DNA of 64,000 nucleotides from Vespa crabro. Taxonomy: Eukaryota; Arthropoda; Insecta; Hymenoptera; Vespidae. A program made the position numbers and the translations under genes. Below are positions 28,475-42,700 of the stretch, piece by piece. Every line of letters begins with the position of its first letter. The first letter of the stretch is position 1. Below the pieces are notes generated by a model. The model saw only the letters and a list, made by a program, of their open reading frames with translations, was not told where the DNA came from and searched no databases. The stretch is from NCBI RefSeq assembly GCF_910589235.1, contig NC_060961.1, forward strand, positions 5,047,001-5,111,000. Direction: 5' to 3'.

Positions 28475-31400
28475 GTATATATATACATAAAGCCTCTCGC
28501 TCATCCAACCACGCTCATCAATTTTATACGCTCTTCTTTAAATATGGACTATCCGAGTTGAGCTTACGATATTATATATATCCTGTGGAATGAGAATGCG
28601 TATAAGTATTATAAATTTGTATGATTCATTGATTTAGAATATTTCCAATTTTAGATATTAAAGGAGTGGCAACAATATTTGGCCCAATTCGATATAGTAA
28701 TTCAGAAAACACTGAGATTATGCCTTATAAATTCTATGAATGTCATGTATAAGGCCCTTCACGGAAACGGGACGGCAGGACCATCTCCTCTTCTACTGGT
28801 GCAACTGGAGTTGCTCAACAATAAGGTATCCACACAGAAAGAGAGAGAGAGAGAGAGACAGAGAGAGAGAGAGAGAACTATAATTGTGTCCCTTCGTGCA
28901 CATTGTTCGAACGTCCAGCGCTACTCACCCTCCGGCTTACCACCTCGGTGATTCAAGTGAATCACGATACCGGAGGGAAGAGAAGCGATCTTCGACCAAG
29001 AACGTTTGAAAGCTAACATGTTCATGTATCCGTGTTCAGATACACTTCACACCAAACCTGTCGGATATCGCCACAACCTTATCGAACATTTTCAACCACC
29101 TATTAACACCGATTAAGGACATCCAACGATTAACCGTAAAGTTCAATGTTCCCATTAAAGATTTAAAATCTTATTGGACTAATTACGAGAAGGACGAAGA
29201 ACTTAATCATTATCAACAATTGCTTAACAATGGTCTTTTGATTGTTTTATTTCTCTTTATCTTTTTTTGAACCTTATGTCTTTACAATAAAAATTACGAA
29301 TTAACAGAGATGAATCATTGTTTTTCCCAAATAAAAACATATCTTAAAACGTGGGAATCTTTCAAGGACGTCTGGGAAGTCAATAAGGATATTTTCATTC
29401 ATAGGTAATTATTCTTCTTATCACGATTTAACATATGATCGTAATATTCTCTATTCTTTGTAAAAGATAATGCATGTATTTTGACTTTTATTTTTTATAC
29501 AGATATGAAAAGCTGAAACCAACGGCTACATCTTTCGATTCTGATATTAACAATTACGCGAATATTGGATTCAATGTCGAACTTCAAGAGACCGTGATGA
29601 CCATACATTTTCTCGATGTAAATTGCGATAGTTTAAAAAGCTTCATCATACAGGAATGCTTGACCTGGCAACACAAACTAAGTTCTCTTATGTTACGAGT
29701 AACCGAGAACAAAATCAATCACATCTATCAATATATCGCTGAAAATACGAAAAAGTTAGCAATTTTGTTTAGAATAAATTAACGAGATAAAATACATTAA
29801 AAATATTCAAACGAAAATATTAAATGTAGCCTAGTGGCTAGATCGATAACGCACGTTGTAAATATTCCATATTTTATGGATTTTCCGCGGTTCATAAACA
29901 TAAAATTTTTACGATCCAAGCCACACGTCAAGCAAGCAGTTTGACTTATCCGATCGTTCGAATTTATTCTTTTTCTCTCTTTTTTTTCGTTTTTTCTTTT
30001 TTTTTTTGTTTTTTTTTTTTCTTTTTCTTTTAATCCGAGAACACTCGCATATAAATTCAACCGTTCGCAGAATAACGAAGGAAATAACGGATCTGATCAG
30101 TATGCAATTCGCGATGCAGTTGTTCGAGAGACTTAACGCCGAGATTCCGAAGGAGGAGGCAGAATTCCCTAAGATCATGGAGTTCTACGAAATGTTGGGT
30201 AAATCTTTAAATGTGCCCTCGCATAGAAAGTAAAGGATCGATAAGCTTAGCCTCTCTCGAAAAGAATTTCATCGTAATTTCACATACTTTCAAATGAAAT
30301 ATATTTGAAATAATTTCTATTTCTAAAGCCGTCTCATTTTATTTGAAAAACTAATAACAACGAAGAATGCATAATTCTTATTGTAGAAAAATACGAGGTA
30401 CCGACAACGTTTGAATTTAAAAGAAAGGTAAAAGACATCGACCGATCGTGGTCTGCCTACTTGGAGCTACTTGTTTCCTACGAAGTTATTTTATCCGAAA
30501 AGAAGGTACGTGATTCGTTCGGGAACGTTGCTCGCGGCCATTTTCGAAATAAAATTCCGCTCTTGCCTTTCTTCATCGTAAGACTAGAAAGTGCTAAAAT
30601 AAAGAAAAAAAAAAAAAAAAAATAAAGTTTAAATAAAAGAGAATCTTCTTGACTCAATGTACGAATCCATTACAGGAAGAATTCAGAAACAATTTATTCG
30701 TGGATTTGTCTATGTTTAACGAAAATACGCAGTTATTGATCCGTAAATATTATGATACTGGACCGTTTACGTCAGACTGGCAAACAGATGGTAAACGAAG
30801 CTATTGTTTTTATTATTATTGTATTATTGAGCTTTTCTTTAGACTTACGTGAACATTTTGATTTCGTAAAGATGCGTTCGCGTGGATAAATGTCTTTTAT
30901 AAGGAAATACACGTATTGAAGGAACGTGAAAAAATGCTTCAAGAACATCTCAAAATTTTTGGCTTAAGTCAACCAGATTCTTTGGAATTGGTAGAACTCG
31001 AGGAAGTACGTTGGACGCGATCAATTTAATAACCATCGTGCATCGTTATCTCGATTCTTCAACTTTTTTCGTAGAACTTAGCGATCATCGAGATTGTTTG
31101 GAAACTGACCGCCGAGTGGAACGAAGCATGGAATCGTTACAAGAACGAGCAATTTTGGAAGATAGAAATAGAAGAGATGGACACAGTTGCGAACGCCCTA
31201 TTTCGAAAACTCACAAGACTCTGCAGAGAGCTTAAGGAGAGAAACTGGGAGATCGTTGAGCACACGAGGTACGTCGAGGATCTCTTGCTAGTTCCTACTT
31301 AACTCTTCTTCTTCTCTTGCTACTATCGTGAACTTGTTCACTAGCTTATGCTAACACGGGTCATGGACCAAGAAGAAAACTGTGATTTAGTATAATGGAA

Positions 31401-33037
31401 GTTCACTTCAAAAAATTGACGACGTTCTATCGTCGTTTTTAAAAATTTACGAAAATATTTTTATTCTTGGTAAATATCAATTGTGACATGTAGAAAATTA
31501 TTATTTTTTTTCTCTCTTTTTTGACCGATCATTTCTAATAAACAATTTCGGGCGTAAATTTAATAAACGGAACGGTCCGCGACATTTTGAAAGCCAAATA
31601 CTGTACAGATGAGAAAATAGAAGGACGAAGCAAACATAGCATACTTCACTCTAAAAAGTAGATGAAAAGCAAGGGGAAACACATAATTGACGCTTATTGT
31701 CCATGATTTTTGCGGATAGAACGGAGCATTTCATTCATCGTCGAAATTACAATCACATATGATCACGAATGTCTGAATTAAAATGGACGTAGAAATGGCT
31801 GGCAACAAATTTCAAACTGAACACAAACTAACATCTAGTATACTTTTAACAAGATTTATCTCACTCTTTCTTTTTCTCTATCTTTCTATTTATATTACAT
31901 TTAACAGATCTAGAGTCGATAAATTTCGTCGTACATTGCCACTGATAACCGATTTAAAGAATCATGCTATGAGATCACGTCATTGGAGACAAGTTAAGGA
32001 CATCTTATCAAGAGAATTCGACGAGACGTCCGAAGATTTTACTCTCGACGCCATTGCCGACATGCAGATGCAAAATTTCTCTGAACAGATCGCCGAAATC
32101 TCAAACACTGCAACGATGGAACTTGAAATAGAATTGGTAAGTTTTTGACTTTAACAATTTAGAGAATACATATAGAATATGCATTTATATCTTTCAGGGA
32201 TTGCAGCGTATCAGCGCTGTTTGGAAAGTAATGACAATAGAGATGACACCGTACAAGACCAAAGGTATCTATAAATTGGAAAGTATAGACGACGTAGTAG
32301 AAGCGCTGGAGGATCATCAAGTTCTTTTGTCTTCGATGAAATCGACAAGGTACCCACTTGTAAAGTCTAAAACAATAGAGAAAGAGAGAGAAAGAGAGAA
32401 AGAAAGAAATCTTTTCGGTCACATTGAAACTTTATTTATTCTTCGTTCGTAGATTTGTCGAGCCATTCGCAGCGGAAGTCGACTATTGGGAACGGGCTCT
32501 CTCTACTGTGGGGGAGGTTCTCGAGATGGTGCTCAGCGTTCAAAGAAGCTATTTCTATATGGACAATATATTCTCGAGCGAAGACATTAGAAAACAACTT
32601 CCAAAAGAAAGCCACGACTACGACAAGTTGACACTATCCTGGGTGCAAATCACGTCCCGCATGGCGGGCCACAGATTGGCTTTACCGGCCACTCACGTTC
32701 CGCGTACGTATATCTTGAGATCGAAAAGTTTTATCAACTACGCCCAAAAGTTAACATCGTTCGTGGACTTTCAAGAAAAGAAAAAGAACTAACCTCGACT
32801 TTTCTTTACTCCTTTTTACCGTAACCACGAAGTAAAGGCTCGAGAAATTACGTTTTTATCGGCTCCGGTATACTACGCCTCTCTCAAACGTGAGACTTTC
32901 ACAAATTTACTACGGAGATAGGGATCATTTAAGCGCGCGTAAATTATTCAAATTACGAGTTACGGTTACGCGAACAGGATAGGATAAAAAAATATCTATC
33001 TCGGTTGTTTGCGAGAGAAAGAAAGAAAGAAAGAAAA

Positions 33038-33069
<32 letters not shown>

Positions 33070-33980
33070 AGGGAGAGAGAGAGAGAGATAAAGAGAGAGA
33101 GAGAGAAAGAGAGAAAGATAGAGACAAAGGGAAGAGAATGTCGTGCAACGAGGCGTCCGCGTGCCTGCAAAATAATGTAAATCTACTAGAGCGACAGCAT
33201 TTGCATTTTTTCTCTTACTCTACTGAACATCCTCTCGTTCCCGCCAGCCGGCTTGCTCGAAGTTCTGAATAAACTCAATGAGAACTTGGAGACACTGCAA
33301 CGTGCTCTAGAACAATATCTCGAGACTAAACGATACGTATTTCCAAGATTCTACTTCATTTCGAACGATGATTTACTTGAGATACTTGCAAACTCAAGGA
33401 AACCGGAACTTATACAGCCTCATATCAAGAAGCTTTTCGAAAATATAAAATTTTTAACACTGTTCAAGGTATATTAATAAACAATTATTTATCTTATATT
33501 TTATTCTATAGCATCTATGATCTTTCTCTTAGTCATTAACAGGTAAACTATTAGCCACTGCCATGAATTCCAGTGACGGTGAATATGTTCAATTCCTTAA
33601 TCCAGTTGTCTTAGAAGGTCAAGTCGAAAACTGGCTATGTAATATAGGTGAATAGCCGAGTAAACTATTTCATTTCTTTACTTGGATATTTTTTTCCCAG
33701 TTTTTTCTACGATCTTTCTATTGATTAATAAAAAATAAAACCAAAAATCAATACGGATCCGTTCGAAATTGTAGAGGAAGCGATGAGAGAGAGTTTGCAC
33801 GAGTTGTTGAAGCGTTGCAGAGAGGCGCTGCGAAAAATGCTCGCAAAACGCGACAGGTGGGTGAAAGAGTGGCCGAGCCAGCCAGGAATTACGTCCACTC
33901 AAATCCAATGGACGACCGACTGCACCAGAACACTCATGCACTGCAAGTGAGCGTTGCCTATGTATCTCTCTTCTTTCTCT

Positions 33981-34021
<41 letters not shown>

Positions 34022-34448
34022 CCTCTACACAAGTATAGATAGATATATACATACATATGATACGTACGTTTCTCAATTGGGAAAACTGCAACACGAGTTA
34101 TCCACAGAAATCGGAAGTTTGCATCTTTGCCTTTCCAAGCTCGTTTTCGAGGTTCGATTTGGGCGAAGAGGTAGACTTGGAAAAGCGGATACAAAGGAGA
34201 AAGAGAGATGGAGATAGGAAAGTAAAATGGGAGGATAAAGGGAAGAGAGGGACCGAAAACGGGAAAGGCAGAGGGTAAACGAGGAGAGGGACACGGTAAC
34301 TCTAATAAGAGGAATTTTGCATATTCTACCTCTCGTCCTGCGATCCAGCCATGCCACCCTTCCTCTTCTCGTTTGCATATACTAGCCGTACTGCGAATAA
34401 TTTAACCCACACCAACACTACCGGCCGTATCTTCTCTCTCTCTCTCTT

Positions 34449-34490
<42 letters not shown>

Positions 34491-36729
34491 TCTCTCTCGA
34501 TCTTTCTCTCTCTCTCTCCCAATCTCTTCGCCTAGAGTAAAATCCCTACGTCCCGGGACCTTGGCTGTAAACGTTCATGTAACGCGAAGCTCTGTGTACC
34601 CGGTCGTTGCTTGAAGCGTCTCGTCATGAAAGTAGAGAGAAAGGTAGAGAAAGAGCTTGGTGAAGAGAAAAAGAGGAACTGGAGATCGTTGAGAAACGCG
34701 GATGGTTGGTGAGACGGAAAGGAAAAATGCGTAGAGCCGGCGAATATCGTCTCGACGATGTTGAACTTTGAAAAAGTGAGAGAGAAAAAAAAAGAGAGAG
34801 AAAGAGAGAGAGAGAGAGAGAAAGAGAAAGAGAGAAAGAAATAAAACTTTTCTTTCTTTTTCTACCATCTTTTTTCATACTCCCTTCCTCAATTGCGAGA
34901 AGAACGTACGATAAATGTTAGGTACTACCTCTTGCAATCGATTCTCAAATCTGCTCGTTCTAAATTCCTTACAAAAATCGATTTCTTCGTGTGTTAAAAA
35001 ATTTTATCAATATTTTTCTAATATTCATAATTATTTATTTTAAATTGAATAGATTGGTGGACTCGAAGAAACCATTGAGACGATCAAAAAAGAAACAAAA
35101 TCAGGCATTGGCCAAATACTCGGAGGCAATAAGAAGTGATCTGAGTAATTTAGACCGTCTTAAATTCAAGGCAATCGTTGTAATCGAAATCCATGCGAGA
35201 GACGTTATAGAAAGAATGTACAAGAACAGTGAGTTTTCTTTTTATTATATATTTAGAATTTATAATATTTCAAGTGAAAGATAAAAGTATACTCGATTGT
35301 ATTTTTTCTATTCGAAGTTTTATACAGAATGTTTCAACATACGTTTAATACATACAACAAAATTTGATAGTTTAATATTTTCTAATTCATTCGTAATAAT
35401 GAAATGTTTTTTTATTAAACTTTGCCGTAAACAAACAAAATTGAAAACTAGTTAATTTCGACTTTTCAAATGTAACGTGTTATTATTATCATTTAGTCCT
35501 AACTAAATTAAACAAATTTTGATATATACTTCAAAAATTCACATGTGTTTTACGTTGCTCGAAATAAATATTTATTATTTGAAAACAACGTTTCACCGCG
35601 TGAATTACAAACCGTTCTAATTATTATTAAAACGTATACAATTTTGAAGAATATGTAAAAAAAAAAAAAAAACTTGGTTAATTTAGGGATGGCTATATGA
35701 CCATAAGAAAATTTACCCTTCCATTTACAAAAACGAAGTTACCCCTCCCCCCATTTTCCAACGTCTTGTTTGTTTACATACCATGAAAAGCTCTTTTATA
35801 TGATAAAGTTGAAAAAAAAAGAAAAAAAGAAAAGAAAAAGAAAAAAGAAATAAAGAAAAAGGAGATATCAACTACAAGAAAAAAGAAAAAAAAAGATTTC
35901 AAGTTCTCGTCACACATAGAGTGAAACACTTTGTATACAGCATCAGCCTTAAAAGAGCATCGTTTACGTCTCGTAACTTAGGTAAACGAGTAAGCGAACG
36001 AAAGCGCTCAAAAAGCTTTCCATTCTCTTTCAGATTGCAAGGACGTTGCCGCCTTCGAGTGGTTATCTCAACTAAGATTCTACTGGGAAAAAGACATCGA
36101 CAATTGCATTGTACGCCAAACGAATACTCATTTTATATACGGATACGAGTATCTAGGAAATTCGGGACGTCTCGTGATAACGCCATTGACTGATCGGTAT
36201 GATAAAAATGAATAATTCATTCATTCGTTAATATAAAAAAAAAAAAAAAGAAAAAAATCTAAGAAAAAATATAAATGATAAAGATGATAAAGAGTATTAA
36301 TTAACGTGGATTATCGGTAGATCTTCGAAAACATCTAAATTATAATAATAAATATAATGAAAAGAATACAATGACCTTAATATAATGATAATAGCTTTAG
36401 TACGTGAAGAAAGTTGAAGAGATTTACACGTGGCAAGTTGTAACGCGTGAGAAAAAATGAAAAGAAAGGAAACGAAAGAGACAGAAACGTAATCTACGAC
36501 GATACTTAACGCGGTATCGATTTAATCGCGATAAAAGGGTACCGCCCGCAACGTCGGTATCTAATTTATAGACAGGAGCTGGTCGACTCGACGCTTACTT
36601 TCTTTTTCCTCCCTTATAGAGAAGAATTTGTCTCGCGATAAAGAAGGATGCCAAGAACGCGCCCACCATCACCACCACTATCGCTACTACTACTACTATT
36701 ACTAATACTACTATTACTACTACTACTAT

Positions 36730-36761
<32 letters not shown>

Positions 36762-39700
36762 ACGCAACCATCGCTACACATTGTCGAGTTATTATATCGA
36801 ATTTTCTTCTTTGTGGCACGCCGTGCGATCGTTCCACCATTTTATCCTCTTCACCAGACGCAACCCCTTGCATTCTTTATCTCTTTCTTTTTTCCTTCCG
36901 TCTTCTTTTTTCTTTTCTTTACCTTCCTAGACGGATTAAATCGCAAAATGCAGTGAAGCATACGTTCGCAAAATCGAAGCAACAACCGTGCCTCCATTGC
37001 GCCTCCCTTAACCAAGAAAATACATGAGAACGGAAAAAGAAGGAAAAAGGAAGAGCGATGCATATATATATATAAACAAAAAGAATGGAAGAAGAGGGTG
37101 AATATTTTAAGAATACGAGGCATCGTCAATTTAATACTTCTCATAGTTGAATTTTATTTTCTTCATTCTTTCTCTTAATCCCAGTTTCTTATCTTTTTTC
37201 ATTATTTTTCCAAAAAGCTATTATATTTTTACGAACGCTTCGCGAGTACGTAAAATCGTACGAAATTATTCTTAATATAACTCACTTTATCTCTTCAATT
37301 CTCATCTTTGATTATTTCGACGTAATCCATCAAACCGTTCTATATCGAATATTTCTTCGAATTTACGATAAAATACTGTTCATTGATTTTATCCGTTATA
37401 TTTATTACTTCCCGTTAGCCTACTGCAATGATATTCTCTTTGTTCATTGACAGATGTTACATTACTCTGACGACGGCGCTTCATTTGTATCGAGGGGGAA
37501 GCCCTAAGGGCCCAGCTGGAACAGGGAAAACCGAGACAGTTAAGGATCTTGGAAAGGCATTGGGATTCAACGTGATCGTGCAGAATTGCTCAGAAGGGCT
37601 AGATTACATAAGCATGGGAAGGATGTTCTCGGGTTTAGCTCAGACAGGTGCTTGGGGTTGTTTCGATGAATTTAACAGGTAAATCGAACGAATCAACTTC
37701 AATAAAATTTTATTTTTTATTTATAACATTTTTTTTCGACGATGGATCTTTTCATTGAACAGAATCAATATCGAAGTATTATCCGTCGTGGCGCAACAGA
37801 TATTATCGATACTAACCGCAGTCTCTCAGAAACTTCAGAGATTCGTTTTCGAGAGCAAAGAGATAAGGTTGATTAGTACCTGTGGTATCTTCATCACGAT
37901 GAATCCCGGGTACGCGGGTCGTACAGAACTTCCAGATAATTTGAAATCCATGTTCAGACCGATCTCGATGATGGTACCAGACAGCAGCATGATCGCCGAG
38001 ATCAATTTATTTGGAGAAGGATTTCAGGAAACTCGCGTACTTGCTCGGAAGGTTATTATCGATCCAATTTCACTTCGGATTAATTTATAATCCAAATTGT
38101 GGAATGCTTCAAAATTTTTTAAAAGTATATATTATAGGTCTTTACCTTGTATACCTTGGCACAACAACAATTGAGCAAACAGTATCACTATGATTTTGGA
38201 TTAAGAGGTATAGTGACTTTGACTCGATACGCCGGCTGGAAGAAACGTCTTCATCCGAATTTAGCTGACGACGAGGCAAGTAAACGAGAAATGGAAATAA
38301 TAAAAATAAAAATTGCAATAAAATATTATCCCATGTTCGATCGTTTTCATTTCTTATAATTTACGACGTCGTTTCGGGGATGATTTCGAACGAACCGATA
38401 ACGAATATCTCATCGAAATGCAGGTGATCATTCTTGCGATGAAAGACATGAACGTGGCGAAACTTACGTCCAACGATCTGCCTCTCTTCCTTGGAATCAC
38501 CACCGATCTATTTCCTACCGTAGACGTGCCAACCGTAGATTACGAGGAAATCATTGGTTATATTACTAAAGAGGCTATCAAGTTAAAGCTACAAGTAATT
38601 CCTTGTTGATAGAATATCTATTTTATTCCTATATGATTTTATTCTCTCCAATTCAAATAAAATGGACCTCGTTCGTAGCCGATTCCTTTGATAATCACAA
38701 AAGTGATTCAACTTTACGAGACGAAAAATTCGAGACATTCGACGATGATTGTCGGTGAATCGAACACTGCGAAGACGGTCACATGGAAAATATTGCAAAA
38801 TACGATGAGCGGAATGAAAAACGATGAAAAACCGGGTTACAACGCCGTTCATGTCTATCCAATTAATCCTAAAGCATTGAACCTCAGCGAGCTCTATGGC
38901 GAATACAATCTCTCGACCGGCGAGTGGCTTGATGGAGTAATATCGTCGATCATGCGGAAGACCTGCTCCAGTAAAATGCTTTTATCTCTTCTCGAATTGA
39001 ACTTCTAACAAAGAGGGTCATTTTTACGTTAGGCCATTACGATGTCATCGCGTGATTAATCCCATTTGTTTAAATAATATAATAAAAATCGAAGGGACGG
39101 AAAGCATTGAAAAACCAAAAAGATCGACGAGAAACATATTTTCGACGATTTAAAAGAAAAAAAGAAAAAACACACACACAGAAAACAGAAAGAAGAAGAA
39201 GAAAGAAAAAAATTCAAACAAAAGTGAATCATGCTTTATTATCGTTACAGGCGAGTCGCCCGACGAAAAGTGGATTCTCTTTGACGGGCCTGTCGATGCC
39301 GTGTGGATCGAAAATATGAACAGTGTTATGGACGATAACAAAGTAGGTTTCCCTCGGCTTATTCCAAACGAAGTTATTATCTGCTCGTACGTTAAATATC
39401 GTTTCCTTCTACTATCGTGAAATTTTCATTGGCGCATATATACATACATATATACATAGATCTTGACGCTGATCAATAACGAGCGAATCACGATGCCGAA
39501 ACAAGTGTCCTTGTTGTTCGAGGTTCAGGATCTCTGTGTTGCCTCTCCTGCCACCGTTTCTAGGGCAGGTATGGTTTATAACGATTACAAGGATCTTGGT
39601 TGGCGTCCTCTCGTTAAATCTTGGTTACAGAACCACGAGAAGGAACCTGTCTTCGTTGAACATGTAAAGAATATTTCTTTGATTAAAAATGAAAAGAAAA

Positions 39701-42700
39701 AAAAATAATAATTGTAGCTTAATACAAATGAACTTATCAGATGAAAGAACTCTTCGATCGTTTCGTCGACATAACGTTGGAATTTAAGCATCACAAGTGC
39801 GAGGAACTCGTGCCAGTTCCTGAATTAAATTCCATTCAGTCCCTCTGTAAGCTTCTCGATGTGCTCGCCAGACCCAAGACCAGCGCCGAAGTTGGCAACG
39901 ACGAAGAGGCGTTCTCCACCATTTGCAAGATCTGGTTTCTCTTCTGGTAAACTACTTTTTCCGACCAACACCATCCAAAATATCAATTGTACCGTTCTAG
40001 CGGCTGATTCGAGTTTCTTCCATAAATTTCTTGATTCTTCTTGCATCTAAACGATATTCCACATTCGCCGGATTGCACCTTTCTTTTTCTTTTTCTTTCG
40101 AACGATGCAATCGCAATAAGAAAACTATACTTATGTATACTTGTACGGCTTTTTGGATAGTATCCATTTTGGATTTACAGCTTTCTCTCGTCCCATTAAT
40201 TGCAATTTCCTTTTGAATTGCCAAACGTATGTCGGATTACCAACGAATACCTCTTTCGCCATTGATCATGAATGATCGGTTTAACTGTGAACCGCTTTAA
40301 ATGCTATATAATTCATTTCGAAGGAATAAATTTCTTATCGGTATTACAGCATGATATGGTCACTGTGTGCCTCAGTTGATGAAGAGGGCCGTCAAAAGAT
40401 GGACAATTTCATAAGAGAATTAGAAGGATCATTTCCCTTGAGAGATACCATCTACGAATATTACGTAGACGTGCGTCAGCGTAGTTTCGTTTCGTGGGAA
40501 GAAAAATTATCTCATGCCTGGAGGTTTCAACCGGGGTAAGAACAAAAGGCTTTAAATTTACTTCGAACAATTTCTTTTTTATCCTACGAGACCAATCTTT
40601 TCTTTTTCTTTTTTTTCTTTTAATTTAATTTCTTTCTTTTATCTCTCCTTTAACGAATCCAAAAAAGAAAAAAAAAGTAAGGTCTTTTCTTCCTTAGGAC
40701 ACCATTTCACAATATAATTGTACCGACGGTGGACACTGTTCGCTACAATTACATCGTAAGCAATCTGTTAATCAATGGTTATCCCGTCCTTCTGGTTGGT
40801 CCTGTAGGCACTGGAAAAAGCTCAATTGCACGATCAGCTTTAGAATCCATGGATAATATCAAATATGGATTACTCGTTATAAATATGTCTGCTCAAACAA
40901 CATCGAATAACGTTCAGGTAATTTTAATGATATCTTTTGATGATATCGAAAGATTTTTCATGGGCGTCGGAAACAATGAAAAGCTACATTCAACGACGAG
41001 TTTTCTATACGTATAGGAAGCTATTGAGAGCAGACTGGAGAAACGCACGAAAGCGGTTTACATTCCCATTGGCAATAAAACGATGATAACTTTTATGGAC
41101 GACTTTAACATGCCGATGAAAGAGACGTACGGAGCACAGCCACCATTGGAACTGATCCGTCAGTGGATCGACTATGGATTCTGGTAAATCAAAAAGTTTT
41201 ACCAAAGTCCGTTGGGAAGCCGATCTGTTCGCCGATCGACTTCGAGAGGTGGTAAATCAAAGAGTTCGTAGAAAAGCGGCGAAATGTACTTTTTCTTGCG
41301 AGTATGAATTCTCTCTTCCACTCTTTTTCACGAATTTGCCAGGAGAATTCGAATGACCCATCTGAATATTAAAACTTATATAACGAACCGACTAAGCGTT
41401 GATAATCTTTCCAATAGGTACGATCGACAGAATCAACAGAAAAAATATATACAAAAGATACAATTAATAGCAGCAATGGGTCCACCTGGTGGTGGTCGTA
41501 ACATAATCTCGAATCGATTACTTACGAGATTTAATATCATTAATATGACGTTTCCCAGTGAAAAACAGATCATTCGAATATACGGGACGATGCTTAATCA
41601 ACAAATCGCAGACTTTTCTTCGGAAGTGAAAGGAATTGGTAAGATGATAAATCATTTCTATTCGCAATTATGAATTCAACTTGATTTTTCTTTTAGCCGA
41701 TACAATAACGCTTGCCACTATAACTTTATATAATCGCGTTGTCTTAAAAATGTTACCAACACCCGCCAAGATGCATTATATTTTCAATTTGCGTGATATA
41801 TCGAAGGTAAACTTCGTGAATATAAATATATGCATTTTTGAAAAATTAATAAAAAAAATTTCAATCATATTTACTCTAATAGATATTCCAAGGATTGCTT
41901 CGAAGTCACAAGGATCATCAATATTCGATTCATACATTTCTACGTTTGTGGATGCATGAAACTTATCGTGTTTTTTGCGATCGTTTCATCGACGAGAAGT
42001 AAATGGAATAAAAAAGAATAATAAACGTTTCTAATTTTATCTAATCATTATTTCCTTTCTTTTTTTTTTTTTTTTAGAGATACGGAATGGTTCCTTGGAC
42101 AGATAGGTGAATTACTTGGTAAATATTTCGAGCTAACAATAACAAGCGTATGTCCGGATAAAACGATTCCTCTTTTCGGTAAGCATTCAACGAAATCTTT
42201 GAACGAAAGATTCAAAATTAACTTAATTAAGCTAATGCATTCACTCCTCGATGAATTAATTGTTTCCGAGAAAGAGATAAAAGATCATTGCATATGTTAA
42301 CATAACGTTGAATTAGAATCGTAATACGTAATGCAACGATGAAGCTATAAAAAGACTGTCTAAAGAAAATACACGAGCGCAGGTAACTTTATGAATGCCT
42401 GGAACATATACGAGGATCTCGTGGATATCGCCGCCGTGAGACGCCATATAGAGGAACAAATGGACGAATATAACGCTTCTACTGGTGTAGTACGCCTCGA
42501 TCTCATTCTTTTTCAGGACGCGGTCGAGCATATATGCCGCATTGTCCGTGTGATATCTCAGGTCAGTGATTCGTGAGCACCAGGTATGATATAATACGGG
42601 CATCACAACCATTCCATACTACGTGCCTTTTCTTCTTTCTTACTGAAGAAAGCAGACGTTTATCTCAAACGCGCCATACGATGTAACCTTTTTTACTTTA

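Larger units (their letters stand above)
27219..28654 (+). other. DNAH2 intron 11 (1.4 kb)
   Basis: Contains a compound (AT)n(GT)n array at 27799-27863 and a long (AT)n at 28399-28490. The segment 27490-27780 is GC-richer and includes a hairpin-forming TCGTCTC...GAGACGA pair near 27637-27660. No exon was recognised. Confidence 0.6.

Noticed and set aside
33543..33560. AG at 33541-33542 as acceptor of DNAH2 exon 25
   Set aside because: From there the exon would hit a stop (TAG) in the required phase. The AG ending at 33532 gives SLTGKLLATAMNSSDG in frame.
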